The notes below the pieces were generated by a model. The model made no database searches, was not told where the DNA came from, and saw only the letters and a program-made list of their open reading frames with translations. The position numbers were made by a program, and so were the translations under genes. Below, one piece after another: positions 1 to 5,788 of a stretch of 6,120 nt of DNA. Source of the DNA: Thermoflexia bacterium (GTDB taxonomy: Bacteria; Chloroflexota; Anaerolineae; B4-G1; SLSP01); NCBI GenBank assembly GCA_030605705.1, contig JAUWHU010000410.1, positions 1 to 6,120 on the forward strand. The letters are read 5' to 3'. The first letter of the stretch is position 1. The number at the start of each line of letters is the position of its first letter.

Positions 1-1752
1 GGCTTCCAATCGCTCGCGGGCCAGGGCCAACAGCGCCCGGACGTAACAGCGCATCAGTCGCTCGCGCTGGGCCGCCGCCCAATCTGCATAGCGGTCGCCG
101 GGGAACAACTCACCCCGGTAGAGCGCCAGCGCCGCTTCCCATTCCTCATCTTGGATATGCTGCTCAAAGGTTTCGCTGTCCACCCAGGAGCCGGGCGGCA
201 GGCGCAGTGTGACCCGTCCCCCCTCAACCTCCAGGTAGCGGGAGGGGAACTTGTCCGGCAAATCCGGCTCCAGCGCGTGGCGCAGGGCTGAAGTCGCCTG
301 GTGAAACGGGGTGCGTGTCGAGGCGGGAGATTTGTCAGGCCAGAGGGCCTCAGTCACCTGGTCACGGAAGAGCGAACGGCCAGGGCTGACCAGGAGCAAC
401 CGGAAGAGTTCGCCGGCCCGGCGACTGCGCCAGGGCCGTGCCTTGATGCGCCGCCGGCCCTGCTGGACCTCGAACCGGCCCAGCGTGAGGACGTGGAGGG
501 GCGGCGGCGGCACGCGCTCCAGGTGGCTCAATAGCGTTGCGGAGACTGACGCCATCTGAGGGTCGGCGCTGTTCAGATAGGACGCGATGAGGGGAAAGGC
601 CAACGCCCGTTCCTGTTCCAGCAGGAAGGCATAGCCGCCGCTGATGATACGGGAAACGGCTTCGAGCCAGGCGGCGTCGGCTGCGGCGCGCTGCTGCTTG
701 CGCTGAGTCCTTCGGCTCCGCTCAGGGCAGGCCTCGTCGAAGCGACGATGGAGCAATGCTGCTAACAAGAAGTAAACCCGCGCCAGGTCAAAGTTTGCTT
801 GCAACGGTGTCAACATCTCGATCACGGCCAGAAAATCGGTCTCGGCCGAGGCGAGTTTGCCAATCTCCCAGGCGGCGCGCCCACGTTCGATGAGCGCCCA
901 ACCCTGGAGGTCACAGCCGCCGGCGCTGGCGGCGATGGCCAGAGCGTCATCGGCCCAGTCATACGCGGCGGACCCGTTGCCGGCGGTGCGGTAGTAGCGG
1001 CTCAGTCCCACGCGCAGTTCGGCGTTCAAGCCGGGGTCGCCAATGGCCTCGGCAATGGAGCGCGCGCGGGCGTACAGAGGCAGAGCTGAGTCGGGTGACT
1101 CTCCTTCCTGGGCCAGATCGGCGCGCAGGCAAAAGTAGTAGCCTGCGGCCAGCGATCCGGGCTGCACTACACGGTACATCTCTTCAGCCACCGCGAAGGC
1201 GCGCTCCCGCTGGCCGGAAACCCAATAGACCCAGCCCATCGTCGCCAGGGGTAGCCAAATCTCCTCCGGCATATCCAGGCCCCTGCCCAGGCGGAGAGAT
1301 TCCTCATCGGCAGCCAGAGCGAGTTCAAACTGCCCCCGGGGTATGTAGACGCAGGCCGAAAGGCTATGAAGACACCTGTGCAAGCCATAGGAGTATCCCA
1401 GTTGGCGGCTCAAGTCAATCGCGCGCTGGTAGAACCGCTCGGCCGCCATCAGGTCGCCAGTCTCATGCGCATAGTCGCCCAGTATCCGCAGGGCATCGGC
1501 CTGGGCCGGCGACTCGATGGCAGCGTGAGCCAGCGCCTCCTCGGCTAGATTGCGCGCCTCGTTGTAGTGTCCCAGGCGGAAGTGGACGTGGGCCACACAG
1601 ATCAGCGCCGCAACGATGTCTTGGGCTTCACCAGAAGCACGCGCTCCTTCCAGCGCTTCCCGCGCCCGTTGCAGCGCCGCGCCGATGTTGCCGGACCGCT
1701 CCAGGGTCTGGCTTTCTTCGATCAGACTACTGATGGGAGGAGGTAGGTTCAT
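1..1752 (-). CDS. TPR-repeat regulator with C-terminal SARP winged helix and BTAD (3' end outside window)
   Basis: One frame is open for 584 codons from ATG at 1752 to the left edge, with no stop, so the C-terminus is missing. Residues about 1-400 are Ala/Leu-rich helical pairs of TPR type (for example the stretch with GHYNEARNLAEEAL near residue 61). From about 419 to 521 a winged helix of the OmpR/SARP class is visible: LGRFEV at 424, then W-x-S-R-R-A-x-E-L-F-x-L-L-L, then EALWPD, then the ALRHALEPD helix and a beta wing with YLEVEGGRV. From 524 a bacterial transcriptional activator domain begins (ALALYRGELFPGD, then DWAAAQRERL). The family binds DNA and activates transcription; the TPRs probably sense a partner protein. 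No P-loop ATPase is present, and the DNA-binding part is C-terminal, unlike AfsR-type proteins. The ATG is the first in frame after a stop at 1831-1833. AGGA lies 8 nt upstream of it and a strong promoter is placed correctly. Residues 338-350 carry a repeat-derived insert. The target is unknown; the divergent gene at 1911 is a candidate. Confidence 0.9.
   Translation of the reverse strand, partial: MNLPPPISSLIEESQTLERSGNIGAALQRAREALEGARASGEAQDIVAALICVAHVHFRLGHYNEARNLAEEALAHAAIESPAQADALRILGDYAHETGDLMAAERFYQRAIDLSRQLGYSYGLHRCLHSLSACVYIPRGQFELALAADEESLRLGRGLDMPEEIWLPLATMGWVYWVSGQRERAFAVAEEMYRVVQPGSLAAGYYFCLRADLAQEGESPDSALPLYARARSIAEAIGDPGLNAELRVGLSRYYRTAGNGSAAYDWADDALAIAASAGGCDLQGWALIERGRAAWEIGKLASAETDFLAVIEMLTPLQANFDLARVYFLLAALLHRRFDEACPERSRRTQRKQQRAAADAAWLEAVSRIISGGYAFLLEQERALAFPLIASYLNSADPQMASVSATLLSHLERVPPPPLHVLTLGRFEVQQGRRRIKARPWRSRRAGELFRLLLVSPGRSLFRDQVTEALWPDKSPASTRTPFHQATSALRHALEPDLPDKFPSRYLEVEGGRVTLRLPPGSWVDSETFEQHIQDEEWEAALALYRGELFPGDRYADWAAAQRERLMRCYVRALLALARERLEA
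703..742 (-). repeat. Palindromic dispersed-type repeat inserted in frame in the regulator
   Basis: About 40 bp with self-complementary pieces: CTGAG at 703-707 against CTCAG at 721-725, CTTCG at 710-714 against CGAAG at 738-742, and the palindrome AGGCCT at 729-734. On the minus strand it reads F-D-E-A-C-P-E-R-S-R-R-T-Q at residues 338-350 of the regulator. It falls between two helical segments and gives an Arg/Cys/Pro-rich loop unlike the surrounding TPR sequence. I recall peptides of the ACPERSRR type as translations of a short dispersed genomic repeat in some environmental bacteria. Copy number in this genome cannot be seen, because the window holds only one copy. Confidence 0.6.
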
Positions 1753-1782
1753 TACTGGATTCCTGCTCGCTGATGGGCTTAT

Positions 1783-1811
1783 ATTATGGTTCAGGCTTGG
1801 AGGAATGTCAA
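1783..1811 (-). promoter_or_regulatory. Sigma70-type promoter of the TPR/SARP regulator
   Basis: On the minus strand a perfect -35 TTGACA (1811-1806) is followed by a 17-bp spacer and -10 CATAAT (1788-1783, 5 of 6 matches). The expected start is near 1776, giving a leader of about 24 nt with AGGA at 1764-1761 before the ATG at 1752. The geometry is close to ideal. Confidence 0.75.
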
Positions 1812-1829
1812 ACTCGCGCCGGGTGGCTG

Positions 1830-1856
1830 TTCAAATTCCGGGAAAAGTGGTAAGAT
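1830..1856 (+). promoter_or_regulatory. Candidate promoter of the 139-residue gene
   Basis: TAAGAT at 1851-1856 is a reasonable -10. TTCAAA at 1830-1835 is a weak -35 at a short 15-bp spacing. The predicted start near 1863 leaves a purine-rich leader of about 48 nt before the ATG at 1911. The candidate lies only about 20 bp from the -35 of the divergent regulator promoter, so a protein bound between them could affect both. Confidence 0.35.
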
Positions 1857-1857
1857 A

Positions 1858-1909
1858 CGAGGAGAGACAGAGACAGAGGAAAGAGAAAGGAACGGAGAGA
1901 GGGAGAAAC
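1858..1909 (+). other. Purine-rich leader tract of the 139-residue gene
   Basis: About 52 bases are almost entirely A and G, with no T and only a few C. They include tandem GAGACA (1864-1869 and 1870-1875) and later GGAGAGAGGGAGAAA just before the ATG. Several GGAG/GAGG cores could serve as Shine-Dalgarno sequences. An unstructured purine-rich leader usually favours ribosome access; that role is an inference. Confidence 0.5.
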
Positions 1910-1910
1910 G

Positions 1911-2330
1911 ATGGCATACGTCGCTATTTTCGAGGGGTTGGTCGTAGACCAAGCCGATCAAGTTGTGGAAGTCACCTACCTGGGAAGCGAACCCTATTAC
2001 GTCGTCAATGACGCTGGTTTCCGACGACATATTCCTTCCGAGAAGGTGGATCGCCAGGTGTTGCGCGCCATGCAAGAGCAGGTCATGGCGCAACGGAGCA
2101 CGGTCGTAGAGGGGATGCTGCAATTTGTGGGCCAGGATGATCTCTTCACCCAGGCTATGATTGAGACCTCGATTGACAAGCTGGACGAAAATATGGAGCA
2201 ATTGCTCCAGGTGGGTTTGCCCGAAGACGCCCGCGTCTTGTTGGGGGCAATGGGGTTCCACATCGTCATTGACGTGCATGGCGAGGTCGTTGATCTGCAG
2301 TTACCGGCCCAGATCGAGCCGGAGGAATGA
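1911..2330 (+). CDS. Conserved-type hypothetical protein, 139 residues
   Basis: I do not recognise this protein and assign no function. It is acidic and soluble, without signal peptide or membrane segment. Residues 1-45 look beta-rich (AYVAIFEGLVVD, VVEVTYLG, YYVVND). Residues about 45-110 are predicted helical (VDRQVLRAMQEQVMAQ, then DKLDENMEQLLQVGLPEDARVLLGAMG). A short beta C-terminus follows (FHIVIDVHGEVVDLQL), ending in Glu-rich residues. There are no Cys residues and no obvious catalytic motif. The start follows the purine tract GGAGAGAGGGAGAAACG, which supplies a GA-rich ribosome-binding region. It is the only plus-strand gene here, divergent from the TPR/SARP regulator and convergent with the tRNA unit, so it is probably monocistronic. 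Coherent protein composition and a plausible leader support a real gene. Confidence 0.8.
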   Translation: MAYVAIFEGLVVDQADQVVEVTYLGSEPYYVVNDAGFRRHIPSEKVDRQVLRAMQEQVMAQRSTVVEGMLQFVGQDDLFTQAMIETSIDKLDENMEQLLQVGLPEDARVLLGAMGFHIVIDVHGEVVDLQLPAQIEPEE

Positions 2331-2335
2331 CTCTC

Positions 2336-2370
2336 AAAACGCAAAACCCCTGCTGCGCGCGCAACAGGGG
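2336..2370 (-). terminator. Intrinsic terminator of the tRNA-Ala unit
   Basis: On the minus strand CCCCTGTTGC pairs with GCAGCAGGGG (one G:U pair) around a GCGC loop, spanning 2370-2347. TTTTGCGTTTT follows at 2346-2336. It lies 7 nt past the end of tRNA-Ala(GGC). On the plus strand no T-run follows the hairpin, so it is expected to terminate mainly minus-strand transcription. Confidence 0.88.
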
Positions 2371-2377
2371 CGGTTAG

Positions 2378-2450
2378 TGGACCTGAAGGGACTCGAACCC
2401 TTGACCTCCTCAATGCCATTGAGGCGCGCTCCCAACTGCGCCACAGGCCC
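2378..2450 (-). tRNA. tRNA-Ala (anticodon GGC)
   Basis: A complete 73-nt cloverleaf. Acceptor GGGCCTG pairs with CAGGTCC. The D arm is GCGC/GCGC with loop AGTTGGGA. The anticodon arm is CCTCA/TGAGG with loop ATGGCAT, giving anticodon GGC. The T arm is AAGGG/CCCTT with loop TTCGAGT. The G3:U70 wobble, the known alanyl-tRNA synthetase identity element, is present. The discriminator is A and the next bases are CTA, so CCA is not encoded and must be added enzymatically. It reads GCC and GCU codons. It is the second tRNA of a two-gene unit, 49 bp after tRNA-Ala(CGC) and just before an intrinsic terminator. Confidence 0.97.
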
Positions 2451-2498
2451 ATCTCATTATCACTTTTTAACAAATTTGAGGGGACTTTTTGCCCCGCT

Positions 2499-2572
<74 letters not shown>

Positions 2573-2588
2573 GCTCCGCACGGGAAGG

Positions 2589-2616
2589 ATTATACCATAG
2601 ACGCCGAATGAGGCAA
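2589..2616 (-). promoter_or_regulatory. Extended -10 promoter of the tRNA-Ala pair
   Basis: On the minus strand a consensus TATAAT (2594-2589) is preceded by TGG, forming an extended -10. TTGCCT (2616-2611) is a moderate -35 with a 16-bp spacer. The expected start near 2582 is about 10 nt before tRNA-Ala(CGC), typical of tRNA genes. Confidence 0.8.
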
Positions 2617-2620
2617 GTAA

Positions 2621-2655
2621 AGTGACTGGGTGCGGTTTAGCGTTTCAGCGTTCTC
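2621..2655 (-). repeat. Short degenerate tandem array after the lipoprotein gene
   Basis: The plus strand reads GTGACTG (2622-2628), GGTGCGG, then AGCGTTTCAGCGTT. The same motifs in the same order occur at 3894-3944, where GTGACTG is present twice plus a GTGATTG variant and CAGCG three times. This copy starts about 10 bp after the lipoprotein stop codon and runs to the edge of the tRNA promoter. Confidence 0.5.
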
Positions 2656-2664
2656 TGTCTTCCC

Positions 2665-3846
2665 CTACGGCGTGAAGCGGAACTTCCCCGGCTCGTACTC
2701 CTCGCTGGCGGTATCTAATGGGACGAGTTGGAACCAGCTGTTGCCCGGTTTCAGCGGGAGCGGGTTCCCCTCCCCATCCCAGAAGGTGAGCATATCCTCG
2801 CGGCTCTCCCGCCGCCAGTACCCCTGGAGCATCTGACCATCGCGGAAAATCAGTACCGGCCCTTGCCCCCACACCTGGATTTCGATGGACATGTGCCCGC
2901 CGCCCCAGGTATCTTCCAAAATATCGGTCTCCAGGTGATTGGCGAAGATCACGACTACGTTAGCTGCCGTGACCTGCTCGCCGGTCAGGTAATCACGGTG
3001 GATCTCGCCGGCGGTGCTGCGTTCCCAGCGTCCCAGTTCCTCATCGTAATCCCAATGTGCGCGGCAGACGCCGGCCAGGTAGTCAATCTTGAGGGTGTTG
3101 ACCGGGGTGCTTTCCTTGATCGAGGGCAACGACTCGCTGAAGGCCATCAGGCTGGGAAAATCCGGGCGTTGGTCAATGCCCCGCTCGGCGGCCAGGGAGC
3201 GCAGCTCCTGGAGATCGGCGAAGAGCGTGTGCTCGAAGGCCAACCCCTCGCGCGGAACGCGGTAGAAATACGGTTGTCCTATGCCGAAGTCCGGTGAGGC
3301 GACCTGATCGGGGAACAGGTCGGAGGCGCGGAAACGTTGCTTCACGCCGCCGCTCATGCCGGAGAAGGCGAAAACCCCCTGGTACATCGCCGGGATCTCC
3401 AGGTCAATCAGGCGTCCACTGCGCACCGACCCGACCCGTTCGGGGTACGTGCTGTAAAAAACGGCGGTGAGGCGTGTGATGCCGCCTTCGGCATAGTGCT
3501 CAAAGACCAGATCGGCGGAGTTGAGGCCGGCCTGGGGGCGCACCTCCGGCGAGTTGGAGATTTTGATTGCCAGCGGCAAGTGTTCCAACATCTCCGGATC
3601 GTCCACTTTCAGCCCGGTGAGCGGATCCATATCCGGCGGGAAGGGCGTGACGCTCACCGCCTCTGCCGTGGGAGCCGTGGTGGGAGTAGGTGTCGCCGTG
3701 GGGATGGGCGTTGGCGGGATCGCTGTCGCCTGCGGTATGGGGGTACGGGTTGGGGTGGGCGTGGCGACCGGCGTCGCGCTGCTGCATCCGGCGACGAACG
3801 ACATCACAACTAACAACAAGACCAGATAACGTATATGTGTGCGCAT
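2665..3846 (-). CDS. DUF3048 (YerB-like) lipoprotein
   Basis: 393 residues from ATG at 3846. Residues 1-21 form a lipoprotein signal: R2/R6, a hydrophobic core YLVLLLVVMSF, and lipobox V-A-G-C with Cys21 as the expected lipidation site. Residues 22-71 are a Thr/Pro/Ala linker made of TPTPT-like units, suited to holding the domain away from the membrane. The globular part starts at DPLTGL (74-79). It carries DUF3048 N-terminal hallmarks (PLAIKISNSPEVRPQAGL, DLVFEHYAEGG, RVGSVRSGR) and, from about 270 on, a C-terminal DUF3048 part (VVVIFANH, LIFRDGQMLQGYW, PLKPGNSWFQLVPLD). The family, which includes B. subtilis YerB, has no established biochemical role, and none is assigned here. The start at 3846 is preferred over an ATG at 3870 because GGGAGGAG lies about 6 nt before it and the signal peptide begins directly. 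A promoter lies about 205 nt upstream. Its product should be on the outer face of the cytoplasmic membrane. Confidence 0.93.
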   Translation of the reverse strand: MRTHIRYLVLLLVVMSFVAGCSSATPVATPTPTRTPIPQATAIPPTPIPTATPTPTTAPTAEAVSVTPFPPDMDPLTGLKVDDPEMLEHLPLAIKISNSPEVRPQAGLNSADLVFEHYAEGGITRLTAVFYSTYPERVGSVRSGRLIDLEIPAMYQGVFAFSGMSGGVKQRFRASDLFPDQVASPDFGIGQPYFYRVPREGLAFEHTLFADLQELRSLAAERGIDQRPDFPSLMAFSESLPSIKESTPVNTLKIDYLAGVCRAHWDYDEELGRWERSTAGEIHRDYLTGEQVTAANVVVIFANHLETDILEDTWGGGHMSIEIQVWGQGPVLIFRDGQMLQGYWRRESREDMLTFWDGEGNPLPLKPGNSWFQLVPLDTASEEYEPGKFRFTP

Positions 3847-3893
3847 GAAATCTCCTCCCTCAGTATGCATGTATCTGCCCCGAAAATAAATTA

Positions 3894-3944
3894 GTGACTG
3901 GTGATTGGTGACTGAGTGCGTCCCAGCGTCTCAGCGTTTCAGCG
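3894..3944. repeat. Tandem 7-mer and 8-mer repeats in the lipoprotein leader
   Basis: Three heptamers GTGACTG, GTGATTG, GTGACTG (3894-3914) are followed by three 8-bp-spaced CAGCG units (CAGCGTCT, CAGCGTTT, CAGCGACT, starting 3924, 3932 and 3940). A shorter relative lies at 2621-2655, so the two copies bracket the lipoprotein gene. Confidence 0.6.
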
Positions 3945-3950
3945 ACTAAA

Positions 3951-4196
3951 TAGCTGTGGCCAGCATTGCCCTAAGGGCAATTAGCCCGAGGGTCTCATTG
4001 GGGCAGAATGTCCTAAACTCTGACCGAGAATCCCAGACGGGAAGATACTTTTGCACATATTATAAGAATTGAAGCTGGTTAGTCAATCGCCATTTGCCGC
4101 TTGGGCCGCTCTCATTGGGGTCTTCTGCCCCAAACTGCGCTGACTGTGCCCGTCTGGGCTGCGGTCGTGGCTCGGTCGGGAGACCGGCCACAGCTA
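3951..4196. repeat. 246-bp inverted-repeat element (MITE/REP-like)
   Basis: The ends are perfect 11-bp inverted repeats: TAGCTGTGGCC at 3951-3961 and GGCCACAGCTA at 4186-4196. Inside, CCCAGACGGG (4031-4040) is inverted as CCCGTCTGGG (4149-4158), with GACCGAG and GGTCTC also shared between the arms. A direct repeat beginning TCTCATTGGGG and ending CTGAC occurs at 3993-4024 and 4110-4144. Small hairpins are ATTGCCC-TAA-GGGCAAT (3965-3981), TTGGGG-TCTTCTG-CCCCAA (4115-4133) and CGGTC-GGGA-GACCG (4173-4186). There is no coding capacity and no clear target-site duplication. It could be a non-autonomous mobile element or an old pair of REP-like sequences in opposite orientation. Confidence 0.55.
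4059..4086 (-). promoter_or_regulatory. Strong promoter for the DUF3048 lipoprotein gene
   Basis: On the minus strand TTGACT (4086-4081) and consensus TATAAT (4064-4059) are separated by 16 bp. Transcription would begin near 4052 and give a leader of about 205 nt to the ATG at 3846, crossing one arm of the inverted-repeat element. I saw no equally good promoter closer to the gene. Confidence 0.7.
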
Positions 4197-4201
4197 GAGC
4201 C

Positions 4202-4254
4202 ATTCGCCATTTGCCATTTCTTCATTTGTCATTTGCTCATTTGTCATTTCTTCG
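4202..4254 (-). repeat. 53-bp array of three 15-mers at the 3' end of the synthase-like gene
   Basis: ATTCGCCA (4202-4209) is followed by TTTGCCATTTCTTCA, TTTGTCATTTGCTCA and TTTGTCATTTCTTCG (4210-4254). Each unit is a 7+8-bp pair. It has the same length and head sequence as the array at 5864-5916. Read on the minus strand in the gene's frame, units give TGA at 4224 and 4239 downstream of the true stop at 4263-4261. Confidence 0.8.
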
Positions 4255-4260
4255 TTCTCT

Positions 4261-5772
4261 TCATTCCAGTACGTACTGCAGGATCAGCGCATTGGTGAGC
4301 AATTCCACCGGAGCGCGGTCGTCGGTGAAGACCAGGCCACCGGCCTGGACGTCCACCAGGTTGGCCTGGGCGCGCTCGGTGATGGTGCGCAACCGGGTAT
4401 CCTCCAACAACGGCAGGTTGGCCGCTAAGTTCTCCGGCGTCGTCTCTTGCACTGTGGCGACCACGATGGCGTTGAAGGTTTTTGGCACGGTGATGACGTG
4501 TACCGATGGGTAGACCTCCCGCATCGTCGCCGCCAGCGCCTCCACCAAACGCCAATCGTCAGGGGTGTGACCTACGTTGATGGCGACGACGCCCTTGTCG
4601 CTGAGCCGGGCGCGTATCTCTTGGAAAAATTCCACCGTCGTCAGGTGCCAGGGGATGTAGGGGAGGCGGTACGCATCCACGGCGACGACATCGTAGCGGG
4701 CGCCGGTCTGGCGGAGGAAGGCCCGCCCATCGGCGGCGACAGCGTTGAGGTTGGGTTCCGTCATCCCGAAATACTCGCGCCCCACCTGGATGATGGCGGG
4801 ATCAATCTCTACCCCATCAATGGGCAGCGCCCCGTAGACGTCGGTGTACTGTGCTGGGATCGTCCCCGCCGCCAGCCCGATGACCAGTAGATTGTGTACC
4901 TCCTCCGGCGGGTGGGGCGGTGGGTTGAAGTAGGGCGCCATCAGGAAATAGTCCCACGTCCCACCGGTGAGCGTCCGGTCCGGTATGTAAACTGAGTGGA
5001 GACCCTGTCCTTCGTTGAGCAGGAGATAGCGTATCCCCTGTTTCTCTAACACCTGGATGAAATTGTAGACCGACTCCTCCTCGTACAGCAGCCCTTCCTG
5101 CGGCTTGATGGTCCCTGGCCGGACGAGTAGCAGTCCCACGAGGAGCGGCAACAGCCATGCCAGCAACCAGAAACGCGGACGGCTGGCGCGCCAGAGGCCC
5201 CACAGGCCCGTCAGCACCGTGAACAGCGCCAGCACCAGGAACGTCCGGTGTGTCCCGATCCAGGGGATGAGCACCAGGTTGGGCAAAAAGGTCCCTAAGG
5301 AGCTGCCTAACGTCGAGATGGCGTAGATTTTCCCGGCGGTGACGCCGGAGGCTTGCACATCCGTCATCGCCAGACGGATGACGAAGGGCGAGATGCAGGC
5401 CAGCAGCGTGACGGGAACCACGAATAGCAGCAGCACCGCGAGGAACGGCCCGGCGACCTGGCCCACGTTCCAGGCCCACACCCCTTCGGCGGCCAGACGC
5501 AACACCGGCCGGCTGATGAAGGGGATTGCGGCGATGGCGGCCCCGGCGCCGGTCAGCAGCGTGTAGAGCGTGGCGGGCTGCGGCGAGCGGTCGGCCCACC
5601 TCCCGCCCAGGGCGTAGCCCACCGAGAGGTACAGCAGGATCAGTCCGATGATGGCTGACCAGACGAGCTCGGAGGAGCCGAAGGTGGGAGCCAGCAGTCG
5701 CGCGGCGGCCAGCTCCAGCGCCAGCGATACCAGCCCTCCGGCGAAGGCCGTGAAATACAGACGAGAGGTCAT
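4261..5772 (-). CDS. Membrane protein fused to a spermidine-synthase-like domain
   Basis: 503 residues. Residues 1-218 hold about seven hydrophobic segments (near 6-28, 37-57, 70-88, 108-132, 150-170, 176-194, 201-218), resembling the MFS-like half of the fused MFS/spermidine synthase family. Residues about 225-500 form the aminopropyltransferase-like Rossmann domain: LLVIGLAAGT (295-304) at the nucleotide loop, VEIDP with Glu322, ADGRAFL with Asp349, YDVVAVDAY with Asp366 at the catalytic-Asp position, and the family's late FTDDRAPVE (482-490). True spermidine synthases move an aminopropyl group from decarboxylated S-adenosylmethionine to putrescine. Here the loop is not the usual Gly-rich G-G-G-D/E type and the Asp366 region lacks the usual D-S-x-D-P, so the substrate is uncertain. 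No polyamine genes are nearby. AAGGAG lies 6 nt before ATG 5772. The upstream neighbour is IMPase, 141 bp away across repeats. The protein is expected in the cytoplasmic membrane with the enzyme domain probably cytosolic. Confidence 0.9.
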   Translation of the reverse strand: MTSRLYFTAFAGGLVSLALELAAARLLAPTFGSSELVWSAIIGLILLYLSVGYALGGRWADRSPQPATLYTLLTGAGAAIAAIPFISRPVLRLAAEGVWAWNVGQVAGPFLAVLLLFVVPVTLLACISPFVIRLAMTDVQASGVTAGKIYAISTLGSSLGTFLPNLVLIPWIGTHRTFLVLALFTVLTGLWGLWRASRPRFWLLAWLLPLLVGLLLVRPGTIKPQEGLLYEEESVYNFIQVLEKQGIRYLLLNEGQGLHSVYIPDRTLTGGTWDYFLMAPYFNPPPHPPEEVHNLLVIGLAAGTIPAQYTDVYGALPIDGVEIDPAIIQVGREYFGMTEPNLNAVAADGRAFLRQTGARYDVVAVDAYRLPYIPWHLTTVEFFQEIRARLSDKGVVAINVGHTPDDWRLVEALAATMREVYPSVHVITVPKTFNAIVVATVQETTPENLAANLPLLEDTRLRTITERAQANLVDVQAGGLVFTDDRAPVELLTNALILQYVLE

Positions 5773-5788
5773 GTGTACTCCTTAATAA

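Larger units (their letters stand above)
3847..4260. other. Gene-free spacer of 414 bp with repeats and a promoter
   Basis: No credible gene on either strand; the open frames here are short and lack protein-like composition. From left to right it contains the ribosome-binding site of the lipoprotein gene (GGGAGGAG, minus strand, about 3853-3860), 7- and 8-bp tandem repeats (3894-3944), an inverted-repeat element (3951-4196), a strong minus-strand promoter inside that element (4059-4086), and a 53-bp tandem array (4202-4254) leading to the stop codon of the next gene. Confidence 0.75.

Noticed and set aside
1095..1733. Plus-strand 212-codon open frame opposite the TPR regulator
   Set aside because: Pro/Arg/Ser-rich low-complexity translation, and the opposite strand carries a continuous TPR/SARP protein with recognisable domains, a promoter and a ribosome-binding site.
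3337..3813. Plus-strand 158-codon frame opposite the lipoprotein gene
   Set aside because: It is the antisense of the signal peptide and Thr-Pro linker, giving Gly/Arg repeats; no ribosome-binding site or domain.
3847..3870. Upstream ATG at 3870 as lipoprotein start
   Set aside because: It would add eight polar residues ahead of the signal peptide and place the GGGAGGAG ribosome-binding site inside the gene; ATG 3846 fits better.
3951..4196. Complete insertion sequence
   Set aside because: Terminal inverted repeats exist but there is no transposase frame and no evident target-site duplication; only a non-autonomous element is supportable.
4817..5599. Minus-strand 260-codon frame overlapping the synthase-like gene
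   Set aside because: Out-of-frame reading of the membrane region, giving an Arg/Gly/His-rich product; the correct frame shows clear helices and family motifs.
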